From the NCBI RefSeq assembly GCF_040024445.1, contig NZ_CP157276.1, positions 806,001-870,000 on the forward strand: a stretch of 64,000 nucleotides of DNA. Reading direction: 5' to 3'. The notes under the pieces are model-generated. The model saw nothing but the letters and a program-made list of their open reading frames with translations, made no database searches and was not told the origin of the DNA. The position numbers and the translations under genes were made by a program. This DNA comes from Prescottella soli. Lineage in GTDB: Bacteria; Actinomycetota; Actinomycetes; Mycobacteriales; Mycobacteriaceae. Each line of letters begins with the position of its first letter. Position 1 is the first letter of the stretch. Positions 19,062 to 27,250 of the stretch are shown here, in pieces.

Positions 19062-19140
19062 ACTCTCGGTACACGGATATACTCGGACGATCAACATCTG
19101 AGCGGTGCCCGCCTGCCGGGCATCGGCTTCAGGAGGCGAT

Positions 19141-20178
19141 ATGAGCGACTCTCGCACGCGCATGCTCCGCCCGGTACCCGACACCGAGCCACGGCTCGCA
19201 TTCCGGACCATCCACGGGTACCGGCGCGCGTTCCGGATCGCCGGTGAGGGACCGGCGGTCCTCCTTCTGCACGGAATCGGCGACAACTCGTCGACCTGGA
19301 GCGAGATCATCCCGCACCTGGCGCAGAACTACACGGTCGTCGCACCCGATCTCCTGGGCCACGGACGCTCGGACAAGCCGCGTGCCGACTACTCGGTCGC
19401 CGCATATGCGAACGGCATGCGCGATCTGCTGTCGGTGCTGGGCATCGACAGGGTCACCGTCATCGGGCATTCGCTCGGCGGCGGCGTCGCGATGCAGTTC
19501 GCGTACCAGTTCCCGCACATGGTCGACCGCCTGGTGCTGGTGTCGGCGGGCGGGGTGACGAGGGACGTCCACCCGCTGCTGCGGCTCATCTCGATGCCGG
19601 TAGTCAACGAGGCCCTCAAGCTGCTACGGATTCCCGGCGCGATGACGGCGGTCCGTACCGTCGGCGAGGTGGTCTCGCGGGTCCACGGCTCGCCGCTGCG
19701 CCCCGGGACGATGCTGCACGACACCCCGGACCTGGTTCGGGTGCTCGGCGAGTTGCCCGATCCCACCGCGTACGAGGCGTACCTGCGGACGCTGCGGTCC
19801 GTCGTCGACTGGCGCGGTCAGGTGGTGACGATGCTGGACCGCTGTTACCTCACGGAAAACCTCCCGGTGCAGCTCATCTGGGGTGAACGCGATTCGGTGA
19901 TCCCGGTCAGCCACGCCCGCCTCGCGCACTCGGCCATGCCGGGCTCACATCTCGAGATCTTCGAGAACGCCGGCCACTTCCCCTTCCGCGACGACCCGCT
20001 GCGCTTCCTGACCGTCGTCGAGAACTTCCTCACGTCGACGGCCCCGCTCGAGTTCGACGAGAGCCGCTGGCGCAACCTGCTGATGAACGGCGTCGGCGAG
20101 GGCGCCATCTCGGGTGCGCCCGAGGCCCGCATGGCGGTGCTCGACGCGATGGGATCCGACGAGCGCAGCGCCACCTGA
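19141..20178 (+). CDS. Alpha/beta-fold hydrolase
   Basis: This 345-residue protein corresponds to Rv2715. The nucleophile is Ser111 in IGHSLGGG, the acid is Asp251 in WGERDSV, and the histidine is His279 in NAGHFPF, giving a complete triad. The oxyanion region is LLLHGIGDNS. It may hydrolyse an ester, or act as an epoxide hydrolase or haloperoxidase-like enzyme; the substrate is not evident. The C-terminal 40 residues extend past the usual fold end. The ATG at 19141 has AGGAGG immediately upstream, so the shorter start was chosen over 19105. A small hairpin (19106-19122) precedes the ribosome-binding site. Confidence 0.9.
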   Translation: MSDSRTRMLRPVPDTEPRLAFRTIHGYRRAFRIAGEGPAVLLLHGIGDNSSTWSEIIPHLAQNYTVVAPDLLGHGRSDKPRADYSVAAYANGMRDLLSVLGIDRVTVIGHSLGGGVAMQFAYQFPHMVDRLVLVSAGGVTRDVHPLLRLISMPVVNEALKLLRIPGAMTAVRTVGEVVSRVHGSPLRPGTMLHDTPDLVRVLGELPDPTAYEAYLRTLRSVVDWRGQVVTMLDRCYLTENLPVQLIWGERDSVIPVSHARLAHSAMPGSHLEIFENAGHFPFRDDPLRFLTVVENFLTSTAPLEFDESRWRNLLMNGVGEGAISGAPEARMAVLDAMGSDERSAT

Positions 20179-20180
20179 GC

Positions 20181-20375
20181 TCAGCCGAACAGCTCCGCCA
20201 GCGCCGCGACGCGTCGGGGCGCGTTATCGGGCGAGAGGCGCTGGCCGCCGGACAACACGCACATTCCGTGCAGCGCTCCAGAAGACCTCGCCCGGGTCTC
20301 GGCGAAACGCAGGTATGCCTCGACGAACGCCGTCAGGCGACCGGCCTCTGCGACGCCGACCGTCGCCCGCATCAT
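20181..20375 (-). pseudogene. Possible remnant of a TetR-type regulator (C-terminal part only)
   Basis: A 64-codon frame reads RLTAFVEAYLRFAE followed by GMCVLSGGQRLSP and AALAELFG. This resembles the ligand-binding C-terminal part of TetR proteins, with an amphipathic helix, a GM/CVL turn and a final helix. No helix-turn-helix domain is found upstream; the frame stops where the divergent DUF4267 gene begins. DUF4267 genes often sit next to a TetR gene. I infer a decayed regulator, but it could also be a chance frame in GC-rich DNA. Confidence 0.35.
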
Positions 20376-20410
20376 CGCTGACAGCAGTCCTACCGCCGAA
20401 AGGAAGGCAC

Positions 20411-20779
20411 ATGCTCTCGTGGATCGGACTCGTCATAAGCTGGATCGGGGCGCTCGGGATCATCGCGATCGGCGTCGCGTACCTCGCCAGGAACGAAGGT
20501 AACGCCGCAGGGTTCGGCCTGCCCGTCAGCCCCGCACCCGAGGCACGCGGCTGGTGGCAGGTCAAGGGAATCCGGGACGTCGCCACGGGCCTGCTGGTGA
20601 TCGTCTTCAGCTTCGCCGCGCGCGACCAGCTCGCCCTGCTGATCCTGATACTTGCCGTCATCCCCGTCGGCGACATGTTCATCATCCTCGGCAACAAGGG
20701 AAACCGTAAGGCCGCGTATGCAATCCACGGGACCACCGCGCTCGCGATGATCCTCGCCGGCATCCTGCTCACCGTGTGA
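20411..20779 (+). CDS. DUF4267 family membrane protein
   Basis: This 122-residue protein has four predicted membrane helices and the family pattern GFGLPVSP, KGIRDVATGLL and HGTTALAMILAG. The function is unknown; members are often controlled by an adjacent TetR regulator, and a possible remnant of one lies upstream on the other strand. AGGAAGG at about 20400-20406 supports the ATG at 20411. The following 169 bp before the helicase gene hold no clear gene. Confidence 0.87.
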   Translation: MLSWIGLVISWIGALGIIAIGVAYLARNEGNAAGFGLPVSPAPEARGWWQVKGIRDVATGLLVIVFSFAARDQLALLILILAVIPVGDMFIILGNKGNRKAAYAIHGTTALAMILAGILLTV

Positions 20780-20948
20780 CCCCTCACCGACCAGATTAGG
20801 AGACAAGCCTCGCTGGAGGAACTCTCCGCAGCGCAGGACGAGTACGACAACCATTTCGTCGACGCGCCGCTGTGGTGGCAGGACCGCAACGCGACGCTTC
20901 CGCACCGACCTGGTGCAGGCCCCGTCCGGCGACCGATAGCCTGTATCG
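20780..20948 (+). other. Gap between DUF4267 and helicase genes
   Basis: The 169 bp hold no gene I can support. One frame reads LEELSAAQDEYDNHF and APLWWQDRN, which looks protein-like, but it lacks a start and continues out of frame into the helicase gene. The last 12 bp carry the helicase minus-10. Confidence 0.35.
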
Positions 20949-23453
20949 ATGCTCCTCACAGACCTCGTTCCCGCCAGCCCCGACGCCGACGCCCTGTTCG
21001 ACGCCTTCACGTCGTGGACGAGCGAACGTGGCCTGCAGCTGTATCCGGCGCAGGAGGAGGCGCTCATGGAGCTGGTCTCCGGGGCGAACGTCATCCTGGC
21101 CACCCCCACCGGTTCCGGCAAGTCCATGGTCGCGCTGGGCGCGCACTTCTTCGCGCTCGCGGAGGGCCGGAGGACGTTCTACACCGCACCGATCAAGGCG
21201 CTGGTCAGCGAGAAGTTCTTCGCGCTGTGCGAGGTGTTCGGGGCCGACAACGTCGGAATGATGACCGGAGACGCGTCGGTGAACTCGTCGGCGCCGATCA
21301 TCTGCGCGACCGCCGAGATCGTCGCCAACCTCGCGCTGCGCGAGGGCCCGGGTTCCGACATCGGCCAGGTCGTGATGGACGAGTTCCACTTCTACTCCGA
21401 GCCGGATCGTGGCTGGGCGTGGCAGGTTCCGCTGATCGAGCTTCCGCAGGCCCAGTTCCTGCTGATGTCGGCGACCCTCGGCGACGTCACGCACCTGCGC
21501 GAGGACCTCACCCGCCGGACCGGCCGACCTACGACGGAGGTGTCGGGCTCCGAACGCCCGGTGCCACTGCATTTCTCGTACTCGCAGACCCCGATCGGCG
21601 AGGCGATCGAGGAACTCGTCACCACCCACCAGGCCCCGGTGTACGTCGTGCACTTCACGCAGGCCGCAGCGCTCGAACGCGCGCAGGCGCTGACGAGCGT
21701 CAATCTGTGCACCCGCGCGGAGAAGGATGCGATCGCCGAGGCGATCGGCGCGTTCCGGTTCACGACCGGGTTCGGGAAGACGCTGTCGCGCTTGGTCCGT
21801 CACGGCATCGGCGTCCACCACGCCGGCATGCTGCCCAAGTACCGGCGCCTCATCGAGCGGCTGGCGCAGGACGGGCTGCTCAAGGTCATCTGCGGCACCG
21901 ACACGCTGGGCGTCGGCATCAACGTACCGATCCGCACCGTGCTGCTCACGGGCTTGACCAAGTTCGACGGCACCCGCACCCGCCAGTTGCGGGCGCGCGA
22001 GTTCCACCAGATCGCCGGGCGTGCCGGCCGGGCCGGCTACGACACCATGGGCACGGTCGTCGTGCAGGCCCCCGAGCACGAGATCGAGAACGTGCGGGCG
22101 CTCGCGAAGGCGGGCGACGACCCGAAGAAGCGCCGGAAGGTGCAGCGCAAGAAGGCACCCGAGGGATTCGTCTCGTGGGGCGAGGGCACGTTCGACAAGC
22201 TGATCGTGGCGTCCCCCGAGCCGCTCAGCTCGAGGTTCTCGGTGAGCAACTCGATGCTGCTCAACGTGATCGCCCGCCCGGGCAACTGCTTCCAGGCGAT
22301 GCGTCACCTGCTCGAGGACAACCACGAGCCGCGTCCCGCGCAGCGCCGGCACATCCTCAAGGCGATCCGCCTCTACCGCGGACTGCTGCAGGCCGGCATC
22401 GTCCAGCAACTCGACGAGCCCGACGAGTACGGCCGGATGGCCCGGCTGACGGTGGACCTGCAGCGCGACTTCGCACTCAACCAGCCACTGTCGCCGTTCG
22501 CGCTGGCGTCGCTCGAACTGCTCGACGTCGAATCGCCCAGCTACGCACTCGACGTCGTGAGCGTGATCGAGTCGACGCTCGACGATCCGCGGCAGATCCT
22601 CATGGCGCAGCAGCACGCGGCGCGCGGTGAGGCGGTGGCCGAGATGAAGGCCGATGGCATCGAGTACGAGGAGCGCATGGAGCTCCTCGAGGAGATCACC
22701 TGGCCGAAGCCGTTGGCGGACTTACTGTTCCCCGCGTTCGAGACGTACCGCGCGGGTCACCCGTGGATGAACGAGTTCGCGCTCTCCCCCAAGTCCGTTG
22801 TCCGGGACATGGTGGAGCGGTCGATGACCTTCGCCGAGCTGGTCAGCCACTACGGCCTCGCCCGCTCCGAGGGCCTGGTGCTGCGCTATCTCGCCGACGC
22901 GTATCGCGCGCTGCGGCAGACGGTTCCCACCGAGGCACGCACCGAGGAAATCGAGGACCTCACCGAGTGGCTGGGTGAGCTGATCCGCCAGGTGGATTCG
23001 AGCCTGCTCGACGAGTGGGAGCAGCTCACCAACCCGGGTGCCGAGTCCGACGACCAGCAGGTCGCGTTCGGCGCGGACACGCCGCGCCCGATCACCGCGA
23101 ACACCCGCGCCTTCAAGGTGATGGTCCGCAACGCGATGTTCCGGCGCGTCGAGCTCGCATCGAGGCAGCGCTGGGACGAGCTCGCCGAACTGGGCGACGG
23201 CCTCGACGCCGACGACTGGGCCGATCTGATGGAGCTGTACTTCGACGAGTACGACGAGATCGGGACCGGCCCGGCCGCCCGCGGTCCGCTGCTCTTCCAG
23301 GTCACCGTCGAGCCGACGCTGTGGCGGGTCCGACAGGTACTCGAGGACCCCCAGGGCGACCACGGGTGGGCCCTACTCGGCGAGGTCAACCTCGCAGAGT
23401 CCGACGCGGCCGGCGAGGTCATCTTCGACGAGTTCGAGGTCGCGGAGGGCTGA
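20949..23453 (+). CDS. DEAD/DEAH-box helicase with DUF3516-type C-terminal region
   Basis: This 834-residue SF2 helicase has motif I TPTGSGKS (52-59), motif II DEFH (144-147) and motif III MSATL. The second RecA domain carries GVGINVPIRTVLLTGLTKF and QIAGRAGRAGYDTMG, the Ski2/HelY-like signature. About 430 residues follow the helicase core and match the actinobacterial DUF3516 region as I recall it. Ski2-like proteins process RNA, so RNA unwinding is the likeliest role. There is no Shine-Dalgarno sequence: TAGCCT at 20937-20942 lies 6 nt before the ATG, indicating a leaderless mRNA. Confidence 0.9.
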   Translation: MLLTDLVPASPDADALFDAFTSWTSERGLQLYPAQEEALMELVSGANVILATPTGSGKSMVALGAHFFALAEGRRTFYTAPIKALVSEKFFALCEVFGADNVGMMTGDASVNSSAPIICATAEIVANLALREGPGSDIGQVVMDEFHFYSEPDRGWAWQVPLIELPQAQFLLMSATLGDVTHLREDLTRRTGRPTTEVSGSERPVPLHFSYSQTPIGEAIEELVTTHQAPVYVVHFTQAAALERAQALTSVNLCTRAEKDAIAEAIGAFRFTTGFGKTLSRLVRHGIGVHHAGMLPKYRRLIERLAQDGLLKVICGTDTLGVGINVPIRTVLLTGLTKFDGTRTRQLRAREFHQIAGRAGRAGYDTMGTVVVQAPEHEIENVRALAKAGDDPKKRRKVQRKKAPEGFVSWGEGTFDKLIVASPEPLSSRFSVSNSMLLNVIARPGNCFQAMRHLLEDNHEPRPAQRRHILKAIRLYRGLLQAGIVQQLDEPDEYGRMARLTVDLQRDFALNQPLSPFALASLELLDVESPSYALDVVSVIESTLDDPRQILMAQQHAARGEAVAEMKADGIEYEERMELLEEITWPKPLADLLFPAFETYRAGHPWMNEFALSPKSVVRDMVERSMTFAELVSHYGLARSEGLVLRYLADAYRALRQTVPTEARTEEIEDLTEWLGELIRQVDSSLLDEWEQLTNPGAESDDQQVAFGADTPRPITANTRAFKVMVRNAMFRRVELASRQRWDELAELGDGLDADDWADLMELYFDEYDEIGTGPAARGPLLFQVTVEPTLWRVRQVLEDPQGDHGWALLGEVNLAESDAAGEVIFDEFEVAEG

Positions 23454-23551
23454 TCTCACCTCGCGATCGGTGGTGTGGCCGGCCGAGGTGGCGTCGAAGG
23501 TGCGCGACGCATACCTCGGCGCAAACCTGCCGAACCGGGTACCTTTTCCGC

Positions 23552-24205
23552 ATGTCGGACATCGTGATCGGGATCTTGGCCATCGTCGTCGGCGCGGTCT
23601 TCTGCTTCCGCGGTGTGCCCGCGATGCGGTTCGTGATCGCTCTCTGGGGCGCGTTCGCCGGCCTGAATCTCGGTGCGGGCCTGGTGTCCGCGATCACGGG
23701 TGACAATTACCTCGGCACGGTGCTCGGATGGATCGTCGGCGTCCTGGTGGCCGTCCTCTTCTCCGTGCTCGCCTACCTGTATTACGCGGTGGCGGTGACG
23801 CTCATGATGGCGTCGGTCGGCTTCGCCCTCGGCACGGCCGCGACGGTGGCCGTGGGCGTCACCTGGGACTGGGTGATCGTCACCGTCGGCGTGATTCTCG
23901 GTGTGGCACTGGCGGTCCTCACACTCGCGGTCGACCTGCCGGCCGCACTGCTCGTGGTGGTGAGCGTCCTCGGCGGAGCGGTCGCGATCGTCGGCGGCGC
24001 GATGCTCCTCACCGGAGTCCTCGACACCGCCGACTTCGACGACACGTCGACCACCGAGACCATCGGCGACGGCTGGTGGTGGTACGCGCTCTACCTGGTC
24101 CTCGTCGTGGCCGGCATGGTGGCACAGTTGCGGATGCTCGGGCGCGAGCGATCGCTCCGCGAGCAGTGGCAGCCGTCCACCGCAGAGCACGCTCAATCTG
24201 CTTAG
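23552..24205 (+). CDS. Multi-pass membrane protein, DUF4203-like
   Basis: This 217-residue protein has six or seven hydrophobic helices and glycine-rich turns (GIPAMRF-like turn, GLNLGAGLV, GTVLGWIVG), resembling the TM7S3/TM198-like DUF4203 group. The polar C-terminus (RERSLREQWQPS) is cytoplasmic. The function is unknown. A TACCTT hexamer at 23540-23545 is 6 nt before the ATG, with no Shine-Dalgarno sequence, so it is probably transcribed on its own as a leaderless mRNA rather than with the helicase 98 bp upstream. Confidence 0.8.
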   Translation: MSDIVIGILAIVVGAVFCFRGVPAMRFVIALWGAFAGLNLGAGLVSAITGDNYLGTVLGWIVGVLVAVLFSVLAYLYYAVAVTLMMASVGFALGTAATVAVGVTWDWVIVTVGVILGVALAVLTLAVDLPAALLVVVSVLGGAVAIVGGAMLLTGVLDTADFDDTSTTETIGDGWWWYALYLVLVVAGMVAQLRMLGRERSLREQWQPSTAEHAQSA

Positions 24206-24291
24206 GGCAGCCCATCCTGGCTGGTCGGGACCCCACCCCGCGGATACCGTGAGGGGCACGAGGACAACTGCCGAGATGTCCGGAGGGCCAC

Positions 24292-24591
24292 ATGACCACG
24301 ATGGAAATGCCCCACGTCACCGACTGCACAGTCACGAACTGTTCGTACAACCACGACGGCTGTCACGCCTACGCGATCAACGTCGCCGGCAGCAACGGCA
24401 GCGCCGACTGCGGGACGTTCATCCCGCTGTCGACCAAGGGCGGGCTCGAGACCGTGACGAGCATGGTCGGGGCGTGCCAGCGCGCCGACTGCGCCCACAA
24501 CCGGGACCTCGAGTGCACCGCCAGTGAGATCCGAGTCGGTGCCGGTTCAGGCGAACACGCGGCTCGCTGCCTCACCTACACCGCACGCTGA
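24292..24591 (+). CDS. DUF1540 (tandem) small cysteine-rich protein
   Basis: This 99-residue protein contains two DUF1540 units. Each has the C-x4-C-x-(Y/H)N...C...I.V pattern: TDCTVTNCSYN...CHAYAINV and ACQRADCAHN...CTASEIRV. The cysteines probably bind a metal such as zinc. Proteins of this kind occur in many Gram-positive bacteria without an established role. GGAGGG precedes the ATG. It converges on the DUF5997 gene with a 27-bp gap. Confidence 0.87.
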   Translation: MTTMEMPHVTDCTVTNCSYNHDGCHAYAINVAGSNGSADCGTFIPLSTKGGLETVTSMVGACQRADCAHNRDLECTASEIRVGAGSGEHAARCLTYTAR

Positions 24592-24618
24592 TCGTCACGG
24601 CGAAGCGCTCGAGCAGGA

Positions 24619-25050
24619 CTACGCGTAAGGCTTGAACGGTCCGGCGTTGCGCGGCTTGCGGTTGGACTCCTCACGCTTGGTGGCGTGGAGTTCCTTGACC
24701 CGCTGCTCCTCCTTGCGGACCTCGACGAGGCTGGACCGCTCGGCGACCAGCCAGTCGGGCTGATCGGCGAGGAGCGCGTCGATCTCCGCCGTGGTGAGCG
24801 CCTCGTCGACCCCGCCGCGGGCCAGGCCCGCGATGGAGACGCCGAGCTTGGCGGCGACGACGGGACGCGGGTGCGGACCGTCCTTGCGGAGTGCAACGAG
24901 CCACTCCGGCGGGTTGGTCTGCCATTCGTTCAACTCGTCGCGCGAGACCACGCCGTCCTGGAACTCGGCGGGGGTGGCCTGGAGGTACACACCCAGCTTC
25001 TTCGCGGCGGTGGCCGGCTTCATCGTCTGGGGGGTCTTCTGCGACGTCAT
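24619..25050 (-). CDS. DUF5997 family protein
   Basis: This 143-residue protein is predicted to be soluble and helical. Two similar segments recur: KLGVYLQATPAEFQ...PPEWLVALRKDG and KLGVSIAGLARGGVD...QPDWLVAERSS, so it looks like an internal duplication of a helical unit. The tail is basic (KREESNRKPRN). The function is unknown. It faces a LysR-like gene across a 74-bp gap, an arrangement I recall from other Actinobacteria. TACCCT at 25057-25062 (minus strand) is 6 nt before the ATG, so the mRNA is probably leaderless. Confidence 0.85.
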   Translation of the reverse strand: MTSQKTPQTMKPATAAKKLGVYLQATPAEFQDGVVSRDELNEWQTNPPEWLVALRKDGPHPRPVVAAKLGVSIAGLARGGVDEALTTAEIDALLADQPDWLVAERSSLVEVRKEEQRVKELHATKREESNRKPRNAGPFKPYA

Positions 25051-25124
25051 ACGTCAAGGGTAACGAGGTCGCTCCACGCTGCCGCATCGGTGGGCCACCG
25101 AAAGGCGGCGGGTAGCCTGACCGG

Positions 25125-25853
25125 GTGACCGACGCGACCGACCCCCGACCGTTCCGGCTCGCGTACGTCCCTGGCGTGACGCCCGCCAAGTGGGTGCGAA
25201 TCTGGGGCGAACGCATGCCCGACGTCCCGCTCGAGCTGGTCAGCACCACCGCGGCCGAGGCCCCGGGGCTGTTGCGCGCGGGCGGCGCGGACGCCGGGCT
25301 GGTGCGTCTGCCGATCGAACGCGACGAGCTGAGCGTCATCGCGCTGTACGAGGAGATTCCGGTGGTGGTCGTGCCGAAGGACCACGTGGTCACCGCCGCC
25401 GACGACGTGTCCGCCGCGGATCTGGCGGACGAGATCGTGCTGGACCCGCACGACGACACCCTCGAGTGGTCGACCCGACCGGGCACGCCGGCACTGCACC
25501 GCCCCGACACCACCGGCGACGCCGTCGAACTCGTCGCGGCCGGCGTGGGGGTGCTGGTGGTGCCGCAATCGCTCGCACGACTGCACCACCGCAAGGACCT
25601 GACCTACCGCACCGTCACCGACGGCCCGCTCTCCCCCGTCGCCCTGGCGTGGCCGGCTGGGTCGACCACCGAGCTGGTGGAGGAGTTCGTCGGCATCGTG
25701 CGGGGGCGCAGCATCAACAGCTCCCGCGGTCGTGGTGCGCCCGAACCGGCGCCCAAGCGCACCGCTTCGCAGAAGGCGGCGGCCAAACGTGCGGCCCGCG
25801 CGGAGGCAGGCAAGGTGCCGCCACCGCGGAAACCCCGGCGCGGCAAGCGCTGA
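25125..25853 (+). CDS. LysR-type substrate-binding-domain protein without DNA-binding domain
   Basis: This 242-residue protein aligns with the effector-binding half of LysR regulators: PFRLAYVPGVTPAKWVRIW at the start, EEIPVVVVPKDH in the middle and VGVLVVPQSLARL near 150. The N-terminal helix-turn-helix is missing. In its place the C-terminus ends in a strongly basic tail (KAAAKRAARAEAGK and RKPRRGKR) that could bind nucleic acid. It may be a ligand sensor acting through the divergent DUF5997 protein, or a repurposed binding protein. The start is GTG at 25125; TAGCCT at 25113-25118 is 6 nt upstream, so it is leaderless. The frame upstream does not encode a helix-turn-helix. Confidence 0.8.
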   Translation: MTDATDPRPFRLAYVPGVTPAKWVRIWGERMPDVPLELVSTTAAEAPGLLRAGGADAGLVRLPIERDELSVIALYEEIPVVVVPKDHVVTAADDVSAADLADEIVLDPHDDTLEWSTRPGTPALHRPDTTGDAVELVAAGVGVLVVPQSLARLHHRKDLTYRTVTDGPLSPVALAWPAGSTTELVEEFVGIVRGRSINSSRGRGAPEPAPKRTASQKAAAKRAARAEAGKVPPPRKPRRGKR

Positions 25854-25860
25854 CGCGCCC

Positions 25861-25900
25861 GTGCGCGGTGGCCGAGTCCGCTGACTCGGCCACCGCGCAC
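25861..25900. terminator. Perfect 18-bp hairpin between convergent genes
   Basis: The arms 25861-25878 and 25883-25900 pair perfectly around a 4-nt loop. A second small hairpin (25902-25916) follows. There is no U tract. It separates the LysR-like gene from the thiolase gene and should end both transcripts. Confidence 0.7.
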
Positions 25901-25917
25901 GGACAGCGCAGCTGTCT

Positions 25918-27096
25918 CTACACCTCGAGGATCATGGCGATGCCCTGACCGCCGCCACCGCACAGCGCCGCGGCACCCTTGCCGCCGCCACGCGCCTTGA
26001 GCGAATGCGCCAACGAGAGGGCGATGCGGGCACCGGACATGCCGACGGGGTGGCCGAGCGCGATCGCGCCACCGTTGACGTTGACCTTCTCCGCGTCGAC
26101 GCCGAGCTTACGCACGGACGCGATCGCGACACCGGCGAACGCCTCGTTGATCTCCAGCAGGTCGAGATCGGCGACGGTGGTGTCGCCGTCGCGCTTCAGC
26201 GCGGCCTCGATCGCGTTCGCGGGCTGGTGCAGCAGCGAGGTGTCGGGTCCCGCGACGAGGGCGTGCGAGCGGATCTCGGCAAGCCACTCGATGCCACGCT
26301 CGATCGCAAGCTCCTTGCGCATCACGACGACCGCGGCCGCGCCGTCCGACAGCTGCGAGGACGCGCCCGCGGTGATGGTGCCGTCCTTCGCGAACGCCGG
26401 ACGCAGCTTGCCGAGCGACTCCACGGTGGTCTGCGCGCGGATGCCCTCGTCCTCGGACACGGTGACAGTGCCCTTGCGGGAAGAGATTTCGACGGGTGCG
26501 ATCTCCGCAGCGAACGCGCCGGACTCGGTCGCGCCGGCCGCGAGGCGGTGCGAGCGGGCGGCGAACTCGTCCTGCTCGGCGCGGGTGATGTTCTCCCCGG
26601 CCTGGTAGCGCTCGGTGGAGGCACCCATCGAGATGCCGTCGAACGCACACGTCAGCGCGTCGCGATCGAGGGCGTCCTCGAAGCCGGTCGAACCGTACTT
26701 CAGACCCTGGCGGGCACCGCGCACCACGTAGGGCGCGCCGGTCATCGACTCCATGCCGCCCGCAACCACGACGTCGGCGGCGCCGGTGGCGATCAGGCGG
26801 TCGGCCTGCATGATCGCCTCGAGTCCGGACAGGCACAGGTTGTTGACAGTGGTCGCCGGCACGGTCATCGGCAGACCCGCCCCGACCGCTGCCTGGCGGG
26901 CCGGGTTCGGGCCGACGCCGGCCTGCACGACGGTCCCCATCACCACGGCGTCGACGCCGTCGGTACCCACCCCGGCGCGCTCGACCGCCGCCGCGATGGC
27001 GTGCGCGCCGAGGTCCACGGCGGTCAGGGAGGCGAACGCCCCAGACAGTTTGCCGATCGGGGTCCGGGCCCCCGCAACGATGACACTGGTGCTCAA
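25918..27096 (-). CDS. Acetyl-CoA C-acyltransferase (thiolase)
   Basis: This 392-residue thiolase is full length. The acylated nucleophile is Cys88 in NNLCLSG, the base is His349 in ALGHPVG, and the second cysteine is Cys379 in LCGGGGQG. It condenses or cleaves acetoacetyl-CoA or longer 3-ketoacyl-CoA; close matches are usually annotated FadA/AtoB, and chain-length preference is not visible. The start is an uncommon TTG at 27096 (GAAGGAG about 9 nt upstream); it gives the conserved MSTSVIVAGARTP N-terminus. It is monocistronic between a hairpin and a lipase gene 154 bp upstream. Confidence 0.93.
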   Translation of the reverse strand: MSTSVIVAGARTPIGKLSGAFASLTAVDLGAHAIAAAVERAGVGTDGVDAVVMGTVVQAGVGPNPARQAAVGAGLPMTVPATTVNNLCLSGLEAIMQADRLIATGAADVVVAGGMESMTGAPYVVRGARQGLKYGSTGFEDALDRDALTCAFDGISMGASTERYQAGENITRAEQDEFAARSHRLAAGATESGAFAAEIAPVEISSRKGTVTVSEDEGIRAQTTVESLGKLRPAFAKDGTITAGASSQLSDGAAAVVVMRKELAIERGIEWLAEIRSHALVAGPDTSLLHQPANAIEAALKRDGDTTVADLDLLEINEAFAGVAIASVRKLGVDAEKVNVNGGAIALGHPVGMSGARIALSLAHSLKARGGGKGAAALCGGGGQGIAMILEV

Positions 27097-27250
27097 GCCA
27101 GCTCACTCCTTCGTCTCTCTTGGATCCCGTGCGAGCACGCCCACCGAACCGTGACGCGGCTCGCACCTGTGAATCTTCGCACCTGCGACGGTCGACGTCT
27201 CGGTCAGCACCGGCGTCCGCGCCGTGCCCGCAGCGTCCTCGGACGCCGAG

